Source of the DNA: Mycobacterium sp. E3251
GTDB taxonomy: Bacteria > Actinomycetota > Actinomycetes > Mycobacteriales > Mycobacteriaceae
Direction: 5' to 3'
NCBI RefSeq assembly: GCF_001666835.1
Contig: NZ_LZJF01000057.1
Coordinates: 1 to 64,000 of the forward strand
Length of the DNA: 64,000 bases
Positions 9,612 to 18,340 of this stretch are shown here, piece after piece. How positions within the stretch are numbered: position 1 is the first letter of the stretch; every line of letters begins with the position of its first letter. Under the pieces are notes generated by a model, which ran no database searches, was not told where the DNA came from, and saw only the letters and a program-made list of their open reading frames with translations. The position numbers and the translations under genes were made by a program.

Positions 9612-10556
9612 ATGACGGCTGCGACTGCGCGCGCCGTTCGGTTCGACCGGTACGGCGGCCGCGAGGTGTTGTACGTGGCGGACATCGACATGCCAACCCC
9701 CGCGCCCGGCGAGGTGATCGTCGAGATCCGCGCCGCCGGGATCAACCCCGGTGAGGCCGCCATCCGAACCGGGGCGATACACGAGATGTTTCCCGCGACG
9801 TTTCCCTCCGGCGAGGGCAGCGACCTCGCGGGCGTGGTGACCACGCTGGGCCCCGGGGTAACCGAATTCGCCGTTGGCGACGAGGTTTTGGGGTTCAGCT
9901 TCCGCCGCTCCAGCCACGCGACCCATGCCGCGGTGCCGGTCGGCCAGCTGATTCGCAAACCGGCCCAACTCAGTTGGGAGATCGCGGGTTCGCTCTATGT
10001 GGTCGGCGTGACCGCGTACGCGGCCGTCCGAGCGGTGGCGCCGCAACCGGGTGAGACAGTCGCCGTCTCGGCGGCGGCGGGCGGGGTGGGCAGCCTCGTC
10101 GTGCAACTGCTGGCCCTGCGCAAGGCGCGCGTGCTCGGCATCGCCGGACCGGGCAACGCCGACTGGCTGCGGGCTCATGGCGCCACCCCGATCCCCTATG
10201 GCGACGGCCTGGCCGATCGGCTGCGCGAGGCGGCGCCCACCGGCATCGACGCATTCATCGACCTGTTCGGGCCCGAATACGTGCAGCTCGCCGTCGACCT
10301 CGGTGTCGCACCGGAACGAATCGACACCATCATCTCGTTCCAAAAGGCCGGTGAAGTCGGCGCCAAAACCGAAGGCAGCGCCGAAGCGTCGACGCCGGAG
10401 GTGCTGGCCGAGATGACCAGCCTCGTCGTCAGCGGCGCCATTGATTTCGAGATCGCCGCCACCTATCCGCTGGATCGGGTCGCCGACGCCTACGAGCAAT
10501 TGGAGAAGCGGCACACCCGCGGCAAAATCGTTCTGCTGCCCGATGTTTCACAGTGA
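9612..10556 (+). CDS. NADP-dependent zinc-free alcohol dehydrogenase / quinone oxidoreductase
   Basis: A 314-residue medium-chain dehydrogenase/reductase of the quinone oxidoreductase type. The GroES-like N-terminal half starts ARAVRFDRYGG. The Rossmann half has AAAGGVGSLVVQLL (about residue 154). The C-terminal part ends in the substrate-domain stretch YEQLEKRHTRGKIVL. It lacks the structural-zinc cysteines. GAGGAGATCGAG before ATG 9612 fixes the start; earlier in-frame codons lack a ribosome site. A small enone or quinone is the usual substrate class; the true one is unknown. Confidence 0.8.
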   Translation: MTAATARAVRFDRYGGREVLYVADIDMPTPAPGEVIVEIRAAGINPGEAAIRTGAIHEMFPATFPSGEGSDLAGVVTTLGPGVTEFAVGDEVLGFSFRRSSHATHAAVPVGQLIRKPAQLSWEIAGSLYVVGVTAYAAVRAVAPQPGETVAVSAAAGGVGSLVVQLLALRKARVLGIAGPGNADWLRAHGATPIPYGDGLADRLREAAPTGIDAFIDLFGPEYVQLAVDLGVAPERIDTIISFQKAGEVGAKTEGSAEASTPEVLAEMTSLVVSGAIDFEIAATYPLDRVADAYEQLEKRHTRGKIVLLPDVSQ

Positions 10557-10681
10557 GGCGGCCGGGCCCACCAGATAAGCGCGGGCCGGGGCTCCGCCGC
10601 CAAGTGCGCCCACGACGCCCGTGCCCGCCCGATGCGACGGCCCCGGGAGACACGGGCGTCATGGTGTTCTGGTGGAATCCG

Positions 10682-10891
10682 TCACCGCCGGTCGCCGGTC
10701 GAGGCGTGCCCGCCCAGCGATGCGGTGACGACGGCGATCGGCATCCGTGACACGTAGAGGTTGGCCCGCTCCTGCGGAGTCAGGGTGGTCCGCGCGTGTA
10801 CCTTGCCGGCCAACAACCGCGCCGAGCGCAGCAACGCCCGTCCGCGCCCACCGGTCCGGCCGGCAACGCGGTGTGTGACAACAAAAGCCAT
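10682..10891 (-). CDS. small basic protein, unknown
   Basis: A 69-codon frame, short but well supported by AAAGGAG seven bases before its ATG. The product begins MAFVVTHRVAGRTGGRGRAL. It is arginine-rich in its first half, has no signal peptide or transmembrane helix, and ends in a hydrophobic-then-polar tail. No family is recognised. It stands alone between convergent and divergent neighbours. Confidence 0.55.
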   Translation of the reverse strand: MAFVVTHRVAGRTGGRGRALLRSARLLAGKVHARTTLTPQERANLYVSRMPIAVVTASLGGHASTGDRR

Positions 10892-11466
10892 GATCTTCTC
10901 CTTTGTGGAGGCCCGATCGGTTCAGCTCATGGCGCGGGTCCGGGGCGACTCGCGGGCACACATTGCGCGCGAATCACTGAAACACCGTGAAAGCTCAAGC
11001 GGCAGAAGGAATGCCGGAACCAGATCGGGACAAGACGGAATTGGGATACGGACTATCGCTTGGACTGGTCTCGCTCATCTCGCCCTCACCTCCTCACGGC
11101 CACGACACACGCGGGTGTCACATTTCACCTGAAACGCGAGAGGCACGAATGCCGGCGACGTGCCGGCCGATGCACCCCTCTCGTCGGAGCTTCGGCACTG
11201 CACGGCGTATCCGAGACTTAACCAACGGTCAGTCCGGAAGCCACTTGGGCTCAACCCTTGGGTCCGGGAAGAGCTGTCCTGACCCGGGGCGTCTCTCGAC
11301 GTTCGGGGTCAGTGGCCTGTGTCCATGCAGACGCCTCACCTACCGAGGTGCTTGCGAAACCCTTTCTACACCGCGGTCCAGGACCCGTCAAACTGATTGA
11401 CATATCCGTTGCGGCAGCTCACCGCCGCTTCGAGTCGCGCGCGCCCGGTCACCCGCCGCCGGCGCC
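10892..11466. other. gene-free stretch with a strong hairpin
   Basis: About 575 bases without a convincing gene. Its left end carries the ribosome site and presumably the promoter of the small leftward gene. The only strong signal is the hairpin at 11279-11312. Several GGG/CCC-rich short repeats flank that hairpin. No tRNA-like T-arm or cloverleaf was found. Confidence 0.5.
11279..11312. other. 34-base hairpin, possible structured RNA or terminator
   Basis: CTGACCC pairs with GGGTCAG. Inside, CGTC pairs with GACG around a TCTC loop, with G-U wobbles bridging the two stems. No T-run follows on either strand. It could be a mycobacterial-type terminator, part of a small RNA, or a DNA site. Confidence 0.35.
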
Positions 11467-11472
11467 TACCCT
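11467..11472 (+). promoter_or_regulatory. -10 element for a leaderless transcript
   Basis: TACCCT fits TANNNT and ends 7 bases before the ATG at 11480, so the A of the start codon is the expected transcription start. Confidence 0.55.
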
Positions 11473-11479
11473 CGACAGC

Positions 11480-12139
11480 ATGGCCAACACTCTGCAAGAT
11501 CCGAAGGTCGCGAGCGTGCTCGACCGCATGTATACCGAAGCGAAGAACCAGATGTCGCTGTTACGTCAGCGGCATGGCGACTTCGACCGGCCGATGACGG
11601 CGCAGGAGCGCGCCGACGCGATGAGCGAGTTCTACATTCCGGTCACGCCCGAAGCGGGCCGGCTGCTCTACGCCCTGGTGCGCGCGACCCGTCCGGCGAC
11701 CGTCGTCGAGTTCGGGATGTCGTTCGGCATCTCCGCGCTGCACCTGGCGTCCGCCGTGCGGGACAACGGCACCGGACGGGTGGTGACGACCGAGCTCAAC
11801 GACACCAAGATCGCCGCCGCGCGGCGGACGTTCGCCGAAACCGGCCTGGACGATGTGATCACCATCCTGGAAGGGGACGCGCTGAGCACGCTGGCCGGTC
11901 TGGACGGGCCGATTGACTTTGTCTTGCTGGACGGTTGGAAGGACCTGTATCTGCCGGTGACCGAGCTGCTCGAACCGCGCCTGTCGACGGGGGCGCTGGT
12001 GGTCGCCGACAACACCAGCGCCGCGGACACCCAGCCGTACCTGGATCGGGTGCGCAATCCCGCGAACGGCTACGTCAGTTTCAACTTCGCGATCCGGGAC
12101 AGCGACAGCATGGAAATCAGCTGCCGCACCGGCGATTAG
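11480..12139 (+). CDS. O-methyltransferase, family 3
   Basis: A 219-residue SAM-dependent methyltransferase of the caffeoyl-CoA/catechol O-methyltransferase type. The SAM-binding motif I is VVEFGMSFGISALHLA (about 75). Motif II contains the acidic residue in TTELND. The metal-binding aspartates are in FVLLDGWKDLY (about 150) and VVADN (about 180). A longer frame starts at 11258, but the leaderless -10 element and the MANTLQDPKVASVLDRMY start favour 11480. The tail lies four bases from the convergent acyltransferase gene. A small phenolic or polyketide substrate is likely but not shown. Confidence 0.8.
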   Translation: MANTLQDPKVASVLDRMYTEAKNQMSLLRQRHGDFDRPMTAQERADAMSEFYIPVTPEAGRLLYALVRATRPATVVEFGMSFGISALHLASAVRDNGTGRVVTTELNDTKIAAARRTFAETGLDDVITILEGDALSTLAGLDGPIDFVLLDGWKDLYLPVTELLEPRLSTGALVVADNTSAADTQPYLDRVRNPANGYVSFNFAIRDSDSMEISCRTGD

Positions 12140-12142
12140 GCC

Positions 12143-14146
12143 CTACCGCAGGGATTCCTCGAGCCACGGCGTCAACCACTTCACCCCTTCGGGGGTGAGG
12201 TGCACGCCATCGCTGCGAACCTTGATGCCGTCGACCTTGGCGGTGTAAACCCCGTCCGGGCAAAGCTTTTTGTTGAGGTCCAGGATTTGCACGTTCGGAT
12301 GGTGGCTGACCGTCTTGCGCAGCATGGTGTTCCACAGGTTCACCCGGTCGGGCTGGTCTTCCGGATACAGCCGGCCGTCCGGCTTTTCGCCGCCCCTGCT
12401 GTACGGCACGGTGGCGACCACCACCCGAACCCCGGTGGAGCTGACGATGTTCAGCGCCCGGTCCAGCTCGGCGTTGAGGTACGCGTCGAAGGTGGGGTCG
12501 CCGATGTGGGTCCATTGCCCCTCGTTGACGCGGTCGACGGTTTCCCAGCGGCCGACGATCAGCAGCGCGACGTCGGGCTGGTCCTGGGCGACCTGCTTTG
12601 ACCATCGGATCGGCCAGCCGTCGCATTCGGCTCTCTGCTCCAGGGTTTGGCCGATGTAGCGATACGGCGTGCCGCGCACCAGGCTGCAGCCGATGACGGT
12701 GTGGTCGAGAAACGCGAACCCCGGTGTGGGTGGCAGGTAGTGCATCCACGTCCACCCGATCGAATCGCCGAACACCGAAACGGTGAACGGCCGGTTGGGA
12801 TCCCGGGGACCGGCCGGGCGGCTGCCACCCGGAGGCGACGGGGACACCGCGGCGACGGCCGAGACCCCCGGTGGCAGGCCGGCCTCACGCAGGCCGGGCC
12901 CGGTCCCCACCGGGACGACGAGCAGGGTCACCGCGGCGGCGCTGGCAACCGCCGCCGCCGCCAGCGGCAACAGCGGCACCCGCGCCGGCCGCCAGCGCCG
13001 GATGGGTTGCTCGATCAGCCACCAGGACGCGGCGGCCAGCACCACCGTCGCGCCGCACCGGGCGGCGAACAATGGCAGCCCGCTCCACCCGGTGCGTTCG
13101 CCGTTGAGCGCCAGGAAGATCGGCCAGTGCCACAGATACACGCCGTAGGAGATGGTGCCCAGCCACACCAGGGGTGGCGCGGCCAGGAAGCGGGCGACCC
13201 ATCCCCGCTGCTCCAGCGCCACCGGCGCCACCACGAGGACGGCGGCGATCGCGACCCCGATGAGCAGACCATGGCGGAACTCGCCGCTAGTGCCGGTGGC
13301 GTAGTGCGTCGCCGCCGCCAGGCCCGCCAGGCCGGCGAGCGGCAGAACACGGGCGACCCGCCGAGCCCACCGGGTCCGGATCAGGCACCAGCCCCGGTTC
13401 AGTGACGGCCAGTCGCGCACCAGCAGGGCCGCCGCCGCGGCCCCGGTCAGCAGCGCCTGCGCGCGGGTGTCGGTGCCGAAATAGACACGGTCGCGCGTGT
13501 CGTCGGACACCATCACGATGGCGACTGCGGCCGAAGCCAGCGCGCCCGCCGTGGCGATGACGAACGTGGCGAAGCGGACCCCGCCCACGGTGGCCCGGGT
13601 GGAGCGGCGCCTGGCTCGCGCGGCCAGCAGCAGCGTCACCGCGATCAGCAGCACCGGCCAGACGAAGTAGTACTGCTCCTCGACCCCGAGTGACCAGGTG
13701 TGCTGCAGCGGCGAGGGCGGGGCACCCTGCGTGAAGTAGTCGGTCTTCTGGGCGACGAACCGCCAGTTCGCCATCCACACGAACGCCGCGATCGCGTCGT
13801 CGCGCAGGCCGGTGAGGGACCGATCGGGCAGCATCTGGCGGGCCGCCGCCACCGTGAGGACCATCAACATCAGGGCCGGCAGCAACCGGCGCGCACGGCG
13901 AATCCAGAAGCCGGTCAGCTCAATACGGCCGGTGCGCCCCAGCTCGTCCAAAAGCAGCGAGGTGATCAGGAACCCGCTGAGCACGAAGAAGACGTCGACG
14001 CCGATGAATCCGCCACTCACACCGGGGATGCCGCCGTGCCCGACCAGCACCAGCGCAACCGCTATCGCGCGTAACCCATCGAGTGCGGGAATGCCGCTGC
14101 GCCGCTCCGGCTTGTCCCAGATCGCCAGCCGACCGGCCCTGCGCAC
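12143..14146 (-). CDS. membrane acyltransferase with C-terminal SGNH domain (Rv0111-like)
   Basis: A 667-residue OafA/YrhL-type protein. The acyltransferase-3 membrane domain (about 15-400, roughly ten helices) begins IPALDGLRAIAVALVLVGHG, with the conserved His and the following DVFFVLSGFLIT. A periplasmic SGNH hydrolase-like domain follows, with VFGDSIGW near 460 and the late Asp-x-x-His in RSDGVHLTPEG. This architecture transfers acyl groups to cell-envelope sugars or lipids. Length and neighbourhood fit Rv0111 of M. tuberculosis. The GTG at 14146 is the first usable start in frame; the reading frame stays open further upstream without a start codon, so the N-terminus is the weakest part of the call. 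Confidence 0.82.
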   Translation of the reverse strand: MRRAGRLAIWDKPERRSGIPALDGLRAIAVALVLVGHGGIPGVSGGFIGVDVFFVLSGFLITSLLLDELGRTGRIELTGFWIRRARRLLPALMLMVLTVAAARQMLPDRSLTGLRDDAIAAFVWMANWRFVAQKTDYFTQGAPPSPLQHTWSLGVEEQYYFVWPVLLIAVTLLLAARARRRSTRATVGGVRFATFVIATAGALASAAVAIVMVSDDTRDRVYFGTDTRAQALLTGAAAAALLVRDWPSLNRGWCLIRTRWARRVARVLPLAGLAGLAAATHYATGTSGEFRHGLLIGVAIAAVLVVAPVALEQRGWVARFLAAPPLVWLGTISYGVYLWHWPIFLALNGERTGWSGLPLFAARCGATVVLAAASWWLIEQPIRRWRPARVPLLPLAAAAVASAAAVTLLVVPVGTGPGLREAGLPPGVSAVAAVSPSPPGGSRPAGPRDPNRPFTVSVFGDSIGWTWMHYLPPTPGFAFLDHTVIGCSLVRGTPYRYIGQTLEQRAECDGWPIRWSKQVAQDQPDVALLIVGRWETVDRVNEGQWTHIGDPTFDAYLNAELDRALNIVSSTGVRVVVATVPYSRGGEKPDGRLYPEDQPDRVNLWNTMLRKTVSHHPNVQILDLNKKLCPDGVYTAKVDGIKVRSDGVHLTPEGVKWLTPWLEESLR

Positions 14147-14374
14147 GGGAGCGACCCAGCGAGGCTGCCGAGCACGACGGGCCGGCGCGGGATGGGTCCC
14201 GCCCGGCTCAGCGCTCGCGGTTAGCGCGCCCTGACCACCATGTCGCCCGGCGCCATAGTTGATGCCGATACGTCGCTGCCCCTCCTCTTGATCGGAGCCA
14301 GCTTAAAGGCGATGCGGCCGGATCGACCGGAGACACGCGAAGACCCGCTTCGCTTTTCGCCGGTGCCGGGCGTG

Positions 14375-15577
14375 TTATACGGGCCCGGCCGGTTTCACGT
14401 CGGCGTTCACGTCGACGAGGGCCAGCCCGAGCTCTTCGAGCACCTCGTCGGTGTCCCCGCCGAGCTCCGGGGCCGGCCCGGCGACGCGGCCCGGCGTGCG
14501 GGAGAACCAGGTCGGCACACCGGGGAACCGCACCGGGCCGTGCGGCGTGGGCACGGTCTCGAAAAAGCCGATGGCGTCGAGATGCTCGTCGTCGAACAGG
14601 GTCGCCGGGCTGGACAGCGACGCGGCCGGGATCTCGAGTTCGCGGAACAGATCCAGCCACTCCTGCGTCGTCCGCTGCGCCATCGTTTCGGCCAGCAGCG
14701 CGTACACGGCGTCGATCTGGCGCGCGCGCCGCTCGAGTGTGGCGTACAGATCGCTCTGCCAGGGGGGCCGCACCGCGTCCATGAAGGCGGCCCAATGCTT
14801 GTCGTTGTAGATCAGCGCGGCGATGAAGCCGTCGCTGGTGCGGTACGGCCGCCGGTTCGGCGCCACCGTCCGCGGATACACCGCGGGGCCCAGGGGCGGA
14901 TCGAACATGGCGCCGTTGGCGTGCTCGACGAGCATGAAGGACGCCATCGTCTCGAACATGCCGACTTCGACCTCTTGTCCCTCGCCGGTGCGCTCGCGAT
15001 GGAACAACGCCATCATGGTGGCGTAGAGCGCGGTGAGGCCGGCGACCTTGTCGGCCATGATCGTGCCGACGTAATTGGGTTCACCCGTCAATTGCTCCTG
15101 GACGAACGGCAACCCGCACGCGGCCTGGATGGTGTCGTCGTAGGCGGGCAGGTCCCGGTTGGGGCCGCGCCGGCTGTAGCCGTAGCAGTTGGTGTAGACG
15201 ATCGCCGGATTGATCGCCGCCACCTCGTCGTAGCTGAACCCGAGCCGGGCAACCGCTTTGGAGCGCATCGAGTGGATGAAGACGTCGGACCGCTCGATGA
15301 GCGCGCGCAGGACGGCCTTGCCCGAGTCCGACTGCAGGTCGACGGTGATCCCCCGCTTTCCGCGGTTGACGTTGACGAAGACGCCGCCCATGCCCCGGGC
15401 CGGCCCGACCGACACATAACGCGTGTCGTCGCCTTGCGGGGGCTCGACCTTGATGACGTCGGCACCCATATCGGCCATGATTTGTGTGCAGTAGGGACCC
15501 ATCACCATCGCGGTGAGGTCGACGACGCGCACGCCCGCGAGCGGGCCGCCGCGCTGGCCGGCGCCGCCGCTAGGCAT
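14375..15577 (-). CDS. class III CoA-transferase (CaiB/BaiF family)
   Basis: A 400-residue member of the formyl-CoA transferase/alpha-methylacyl-CoA racemase family, which moves CoA between acids or epimerises acyl-CoAs. The N-terminal LAGVRVVDLTAMVMGPYC and DVIKVEPP are typical. The catalytic Asp is expected in PAYDDTIQA (about residue 146). ATG 15577 overlaps the end of the preceding SDR (AATGCCTAG), so translation is coupled; the longer frame to 15688 lies inside that gene. It is the last gene of the six-gene leftward operon, suggesting it activates or racemises the acid made by the upstream oxidations. Confidence 0.85.
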   Translation of the reverse strand: MPSGGAGQRGGPLAGVRVVDLTAMVMGPYCTQIMADMGADVIKVEPPQGDDTRYVSVGPARGMGGVFVNVNRGKRGITVDLQSDSGKAVLRALIERSDVFIHSMRSKAVARLGFSYDEVAAINPAIVYTNCYGYSRRGPNRDLPAYDDTIQAACGLPFVQEQLTGEPNYVGTIMADKVAGLTALYATMMALFHRERTGEGQEVEVGMFETMASFMLVEHANGAMFDPPLGPAVYPRTVAPNRRPYRTSDGFIAALIYNDKHWAAFMDAVRPPWQSDLYATLERRARQIDAVYALLAETMAQRTTQEWLDLFRELEIPAASLSSPATLFDDEHLDAIGFFETVPTPHGPVRFPGVPTWFSRTPGRVAGPAPELGGDTDEVLEELGLALVDVNADVKPAGPV

Positions 15578-16499
15578 TGCGCGCGCCTTCCTTGCGCGCT
15601 GCGGTTTCGAAGCTGTAGCGGATGTGGCCGCCGTGACCGTCCGGCACGACGGGAAAGACCAGTGGCGCAGCCAGATACCGGATGGCATCGATTTGCTCGG
15701 CCACGTCCTCGATCGACCACGACGGTCGGTGCACGCCGGGGGTCTCGGCGATCACCGCGCGGGCGACGCGACCGGCGATGGCAATCAGGATTTCGCCGTT
15801 GACCGGGCAGCTTTCGTGCGCCAGCAAGCCCACCACGGGCGCGACCAGTTCGGTGCCCATCGGCGGATAGGCCGAGATGTCCAGTCCCTCGGCCATTCTC
15901 GTCACCGCCGACGGCGCGATGACGTTGCAGAACACCCCGTCGGCCGCGCCTTCCAGCGCGGTGACGTTGGACAGACCGAGCAGGCCGGCCTTGGCGGCGG
16001 CATAGTTCGCGACGCCGTGGTTGCCATACAGGCCGCCGATCGACGAGGTCAGCACGATGCGGCCGTAGTGGGCGTCGCACATGAGCGGGAACGCCGGCCG
16101 CACGACGTGGAAGGCGCCCCGCAGATGAACGTCGATGACGGCGTCGAAGTCCTCGTAGCTCATCTCCTTCAAGGATCCCCGCCGGACGTTGCCGGCGTTG
16201 TGGATCAGGACGTCGACGCGCCCGTAGTTGTCCAGCGCTGCTTGGATGATCGCCTGGCCGCCCTGCGGCGTGGTGACCGACTCGGTGCACGCGACCGCGT
16301 CGCCACCGGCCGCCCGGATCTCGCTCACCACATCATGCGCGGGACCGGCGTCGGCGCCTGCGCCGGTCAGCGCGCCGCCCGTGTCGTTGACCACGACCTT
16401 GGCGCCGCGGGCCGCCAACAGCAGCGCGTACTCGCGGCCCAGTCCCCGGCCGGCGCCGGTCACCACCGCCACCCGATCGTCGAATCTCAGTTCCGCCAT
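15570..16499 (-). CDS. SDR dehydrogenase (multifunctional-enzyme-2 type)
   Basis: A 309-residue short-chain dehydrogenase resembling the hydroxyacyl-CoA dehydrogenase unit of peroxisomal multifunctional enzyme 2. It has the nucleotide motif GAGRGLG (about 14-20), NDTGG after the second strand, HNAG, and the catalytic Ser and YAAAK. The C-terminal extension beyond about 250 (SIEDVAEQIDAIRYLA) is also seen in that subgroup. ATG 16499 shares one base with the stop of the upstream monooxygenase (TGATG). Within the operon it may act on a hydroxyacyl-CoA or a ring alcohol. The true substrate is unknown. Confidence 0.82.
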   Translation of the reverse strand: MAELRFDDRVAVVTGAGRGLGREYALLLAARGAKVVVNDTGGALTGAGADAGPAHDVVSEIRAAGGDAVACTESVTTPQGGQAIIQAALDNYGRVDVLIHNAGNVRRGSLKEMSYEDFDAVIDVHLRGAFHVVRPAFPLMCDAHYGRIVLTSSIGGLYGNHGVANYAAAKAGLLGLSNVTALEGAADGVFCNVIAPSAVTRMAEGLDISAYPPMGTELVAPVVGLLAHESCPVNGEILIAIAGRVARAVIAETPGVHRPSWSIEDVAEQIDAIRYLAAPLVFPVVPDGHGGHIRYSFETAARKEGARNA

Positions 16500-18340
16500 C
16501 ACGATCCCAGTACTAGGCCGTCCAGGTCGCCCCTGTCACGCCATTCGGCCAGCAGGTCGCTGAAGGCGTAGAACCCCGGCCCGTACGGTTCACCGAGGTG
16601 CGAGCGGATACCCTCGCCTCCGCCGCCACCTTCGTTGTTGTAATAGCCCGGCGTGCACTCCGAGTCGAATTGGCTGGTGTCGATCGCCGTGTCCCTGATG
16701 GTTTGGCACCATTGGTCCTGGGCGGCCTCGCTGGGTTCGACGGTGGTCGCGCCGCGGGCCAGGGCCTCGGAAATGAGGTAGGCAATGTGCTCGCCCTGCA
16801 ACTCATAGTTGGCGGCGATGTTCGCGGAGATGCCCACCTGGGTGAACCCGGTGAAGAACTGGTTGGGAAAGCCGCGGCTGGTCATCCCGTGCAACGTCTT
16901 GTACCCGTCGCGCCAGTAGTCGAAGAGCGACACCCCGCCGCGGCCTTCGATCGCGTCGATGGAGTACCGGCGGCTGATCTCGGTCGTGATCTCGAAGCCG
17001 CTGGCGTAGATGATGCAGTCGACCTCGTACTCGATGCCGTTGGCCACCAATCCCTTTGCGGTCGCCCGCTCGACTCCCTTGCTGGCCGAAACGTCGACCA
17101 GGGTCACATTGGGGCGGTTGAAGGTCTGCAGGTATTCGTCGTTCGTGGTCGGTCGCTTGCACAGGAACCGGTAGTAGGGCTTGAGCGCTTCGGCGGTTTC
17201 GGGGTTCTCGACCAAACTCTCGACCCTGCGCCGCAACCGCTCCATCACTTTGAAGTCTTCCTCGTCACGGATGGCCATGAACTGTTCCGGTGTCATCGCG
17301 GCGGGATCGGCCAGCGCGAGGACGCGCGCCGCGGTGTTGCGGCCCAACTCGGTCCAGAAATCGCAGACCAGATCCGGCTGGCCCAGCGCCATCCCCTCGA
17401 ATGTCCAGGCGTGGAAGTTGCGCTGCCGCTCCTTCTGCCAGCCCGGCTTCAGCGTCTTCACCCACTCCGGATCGGTCGGCGCGTTGTTGCGCGCACCCAC
17501 CGAAGAGGGCGTGCGCTGAAAGACGTACAGCTGCTTGGCGTGCCGGCCCAGGAATGGCACGACCTGGATCGCCGTCGCCCCGGTGCCCACCACCGCGACG
17601 CGTTTGTCGGCGAGCTTGTCCAACCCACCCGACGTGTCCCCGCCGGTGTACTCGTAGTCCCAGCGCGAGGAGTGAAAGCTGTGCCCCTTGAAGTCGTTGA
17701 TCCCCGGTATGCCGGGCAGCTTGGGCCGGTGGAACGGTCCCGAGGCCATCACGACGAAGCGGGCCCGGATGTCGTCGCCGCGGTCCGTGCTGATCCGCCA
17801 CCGCTTGCCGGTCTCGTCCCAGTGCAGCTCGCGGACCTGGGTGGAGAAGATGGCCGAGTCGTAGAGCCCGTAGTGCTTGCCGATGCGCCGGCAGTGGTCG
17901 TAGATCTCGGCACCGTCGGCGAACTTCTTCGACGGGATGAAGTTGAGCTCCTCGAGAAGCGGCACGTAGCAATAGGACTCGTTGTCGCACTGAATGCCCG
18001 GGTATCGGTTCCAATACCAGACCCCGCCGAAGTCGCCACCCAGCTCGATGATGCGAACGTCTTCGACGCCCGCCTTCTTCAGGTAGGCGCCACACAGCAG
18101 GCCACCGAAGCCGCCGCCGATCACGGCGACGTCGATGTCCGCCGAGATCGGCTCTCGCACCAACGGCGGTGAGTGCGGGTCGGTTTCGTAATATCCCGCG
18201 AAGTCGTCGACCAGTTCGACGTACTGCTTGGATCCTTCCGGGCGCAGCCGCTTCTCGCGCTCCCGGCGGTACTTCTCGCGCAGCGCCTCGAAGTCGACGT
18301 CGTCCGGGGTTTGCGATGGCGGGCAATCCGGGTTCGTCAT
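16499..18340 (-). CDS. Baeyer-Villiger-type flavin monooxygenase
   Basis: A 613-residue FAD/NADPH monooxygenase. The first Rossmann site is AVIGGGFGGLLCGAYL (about 50). The class fingerprint FKGHSFHSSRWDY is near 215. The second nucleotide site is VAVVGTGATAIQVVP. The C-terminus CTPGYYNNEG closes the fold as in cyclohexanone- and steroid-type enzymes. The ATG at 18340 overlaps the stop of the upstream LLM gene by four bases (ATGA). The extended frame to 18499 is therefore wrong. These enzymes insert oxygen next to a ketone to give an ester or lactone. The nearby SMP-30-like gene could open such a lactone. Confidence 0.88.
   Translation of the reverse strand: MTNPDCPPSQTPDDVDFEALREKYRREREKRLRPEGSKQYVELVDDFAGYYETDPHSPPLVREPISADIDVAVIGGGFGGLLCGAYLKKAGVEDVRIIELGGDFGGVWYWNRYPGIQCDNESYCYVPLLEELNFIPSKKFADGAEIYDHCRRIGKHYGLYDSAIFSTQVRELHWDETGKRWRISTDRGDDIRARFVVMASGPFHRPKLPGIPGINDFKGHSFHSSRWDYEYTGGDTSGGLDKLADKRVAVVGTGATAIQVVPFLGRHAKQLYVFQRTPSSVGARNNAPTDPEWVKTLKPGWQKERQRNFHAWTFEGMALGQPDLVCDFWTELGRNTAARVLALADPAAMTPEQFMAIRDEEDFKVMERLRRRVESLVENPETAEALKPYYRFLCKRPTTNDEYLQTFNRPNVTLVDVSASKGVERATAKGLVANGIEYEVDCIIYASGFEITTEISRRYSIDAIEGRGGVSLFDYWRDGYKTLHGMTSRGFPNQFFTGFTQVGISANIAANYELQGEHIAYLISEALARGATTVEPSEAAQDQWCQTIRDTAIDTSQFDSECTPGYYNNEGGGGGEGIRSHLGEPYGPGFYAFSDLLAEWRDRGDLDGLVLGS

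Noticed and set aside
11230..11400. Possible tRNA in the gene-free region
   Set aside because: There is no T-arm GGTTCGA-type sequence, no acceptor pairing and no anticodon stem.
11258..11479. N-terminal extension of the O-methyltransferase
   Set aside because: It reads through the hairpin and non-coding-like sequence; the leaderless promoter fixes 11480.
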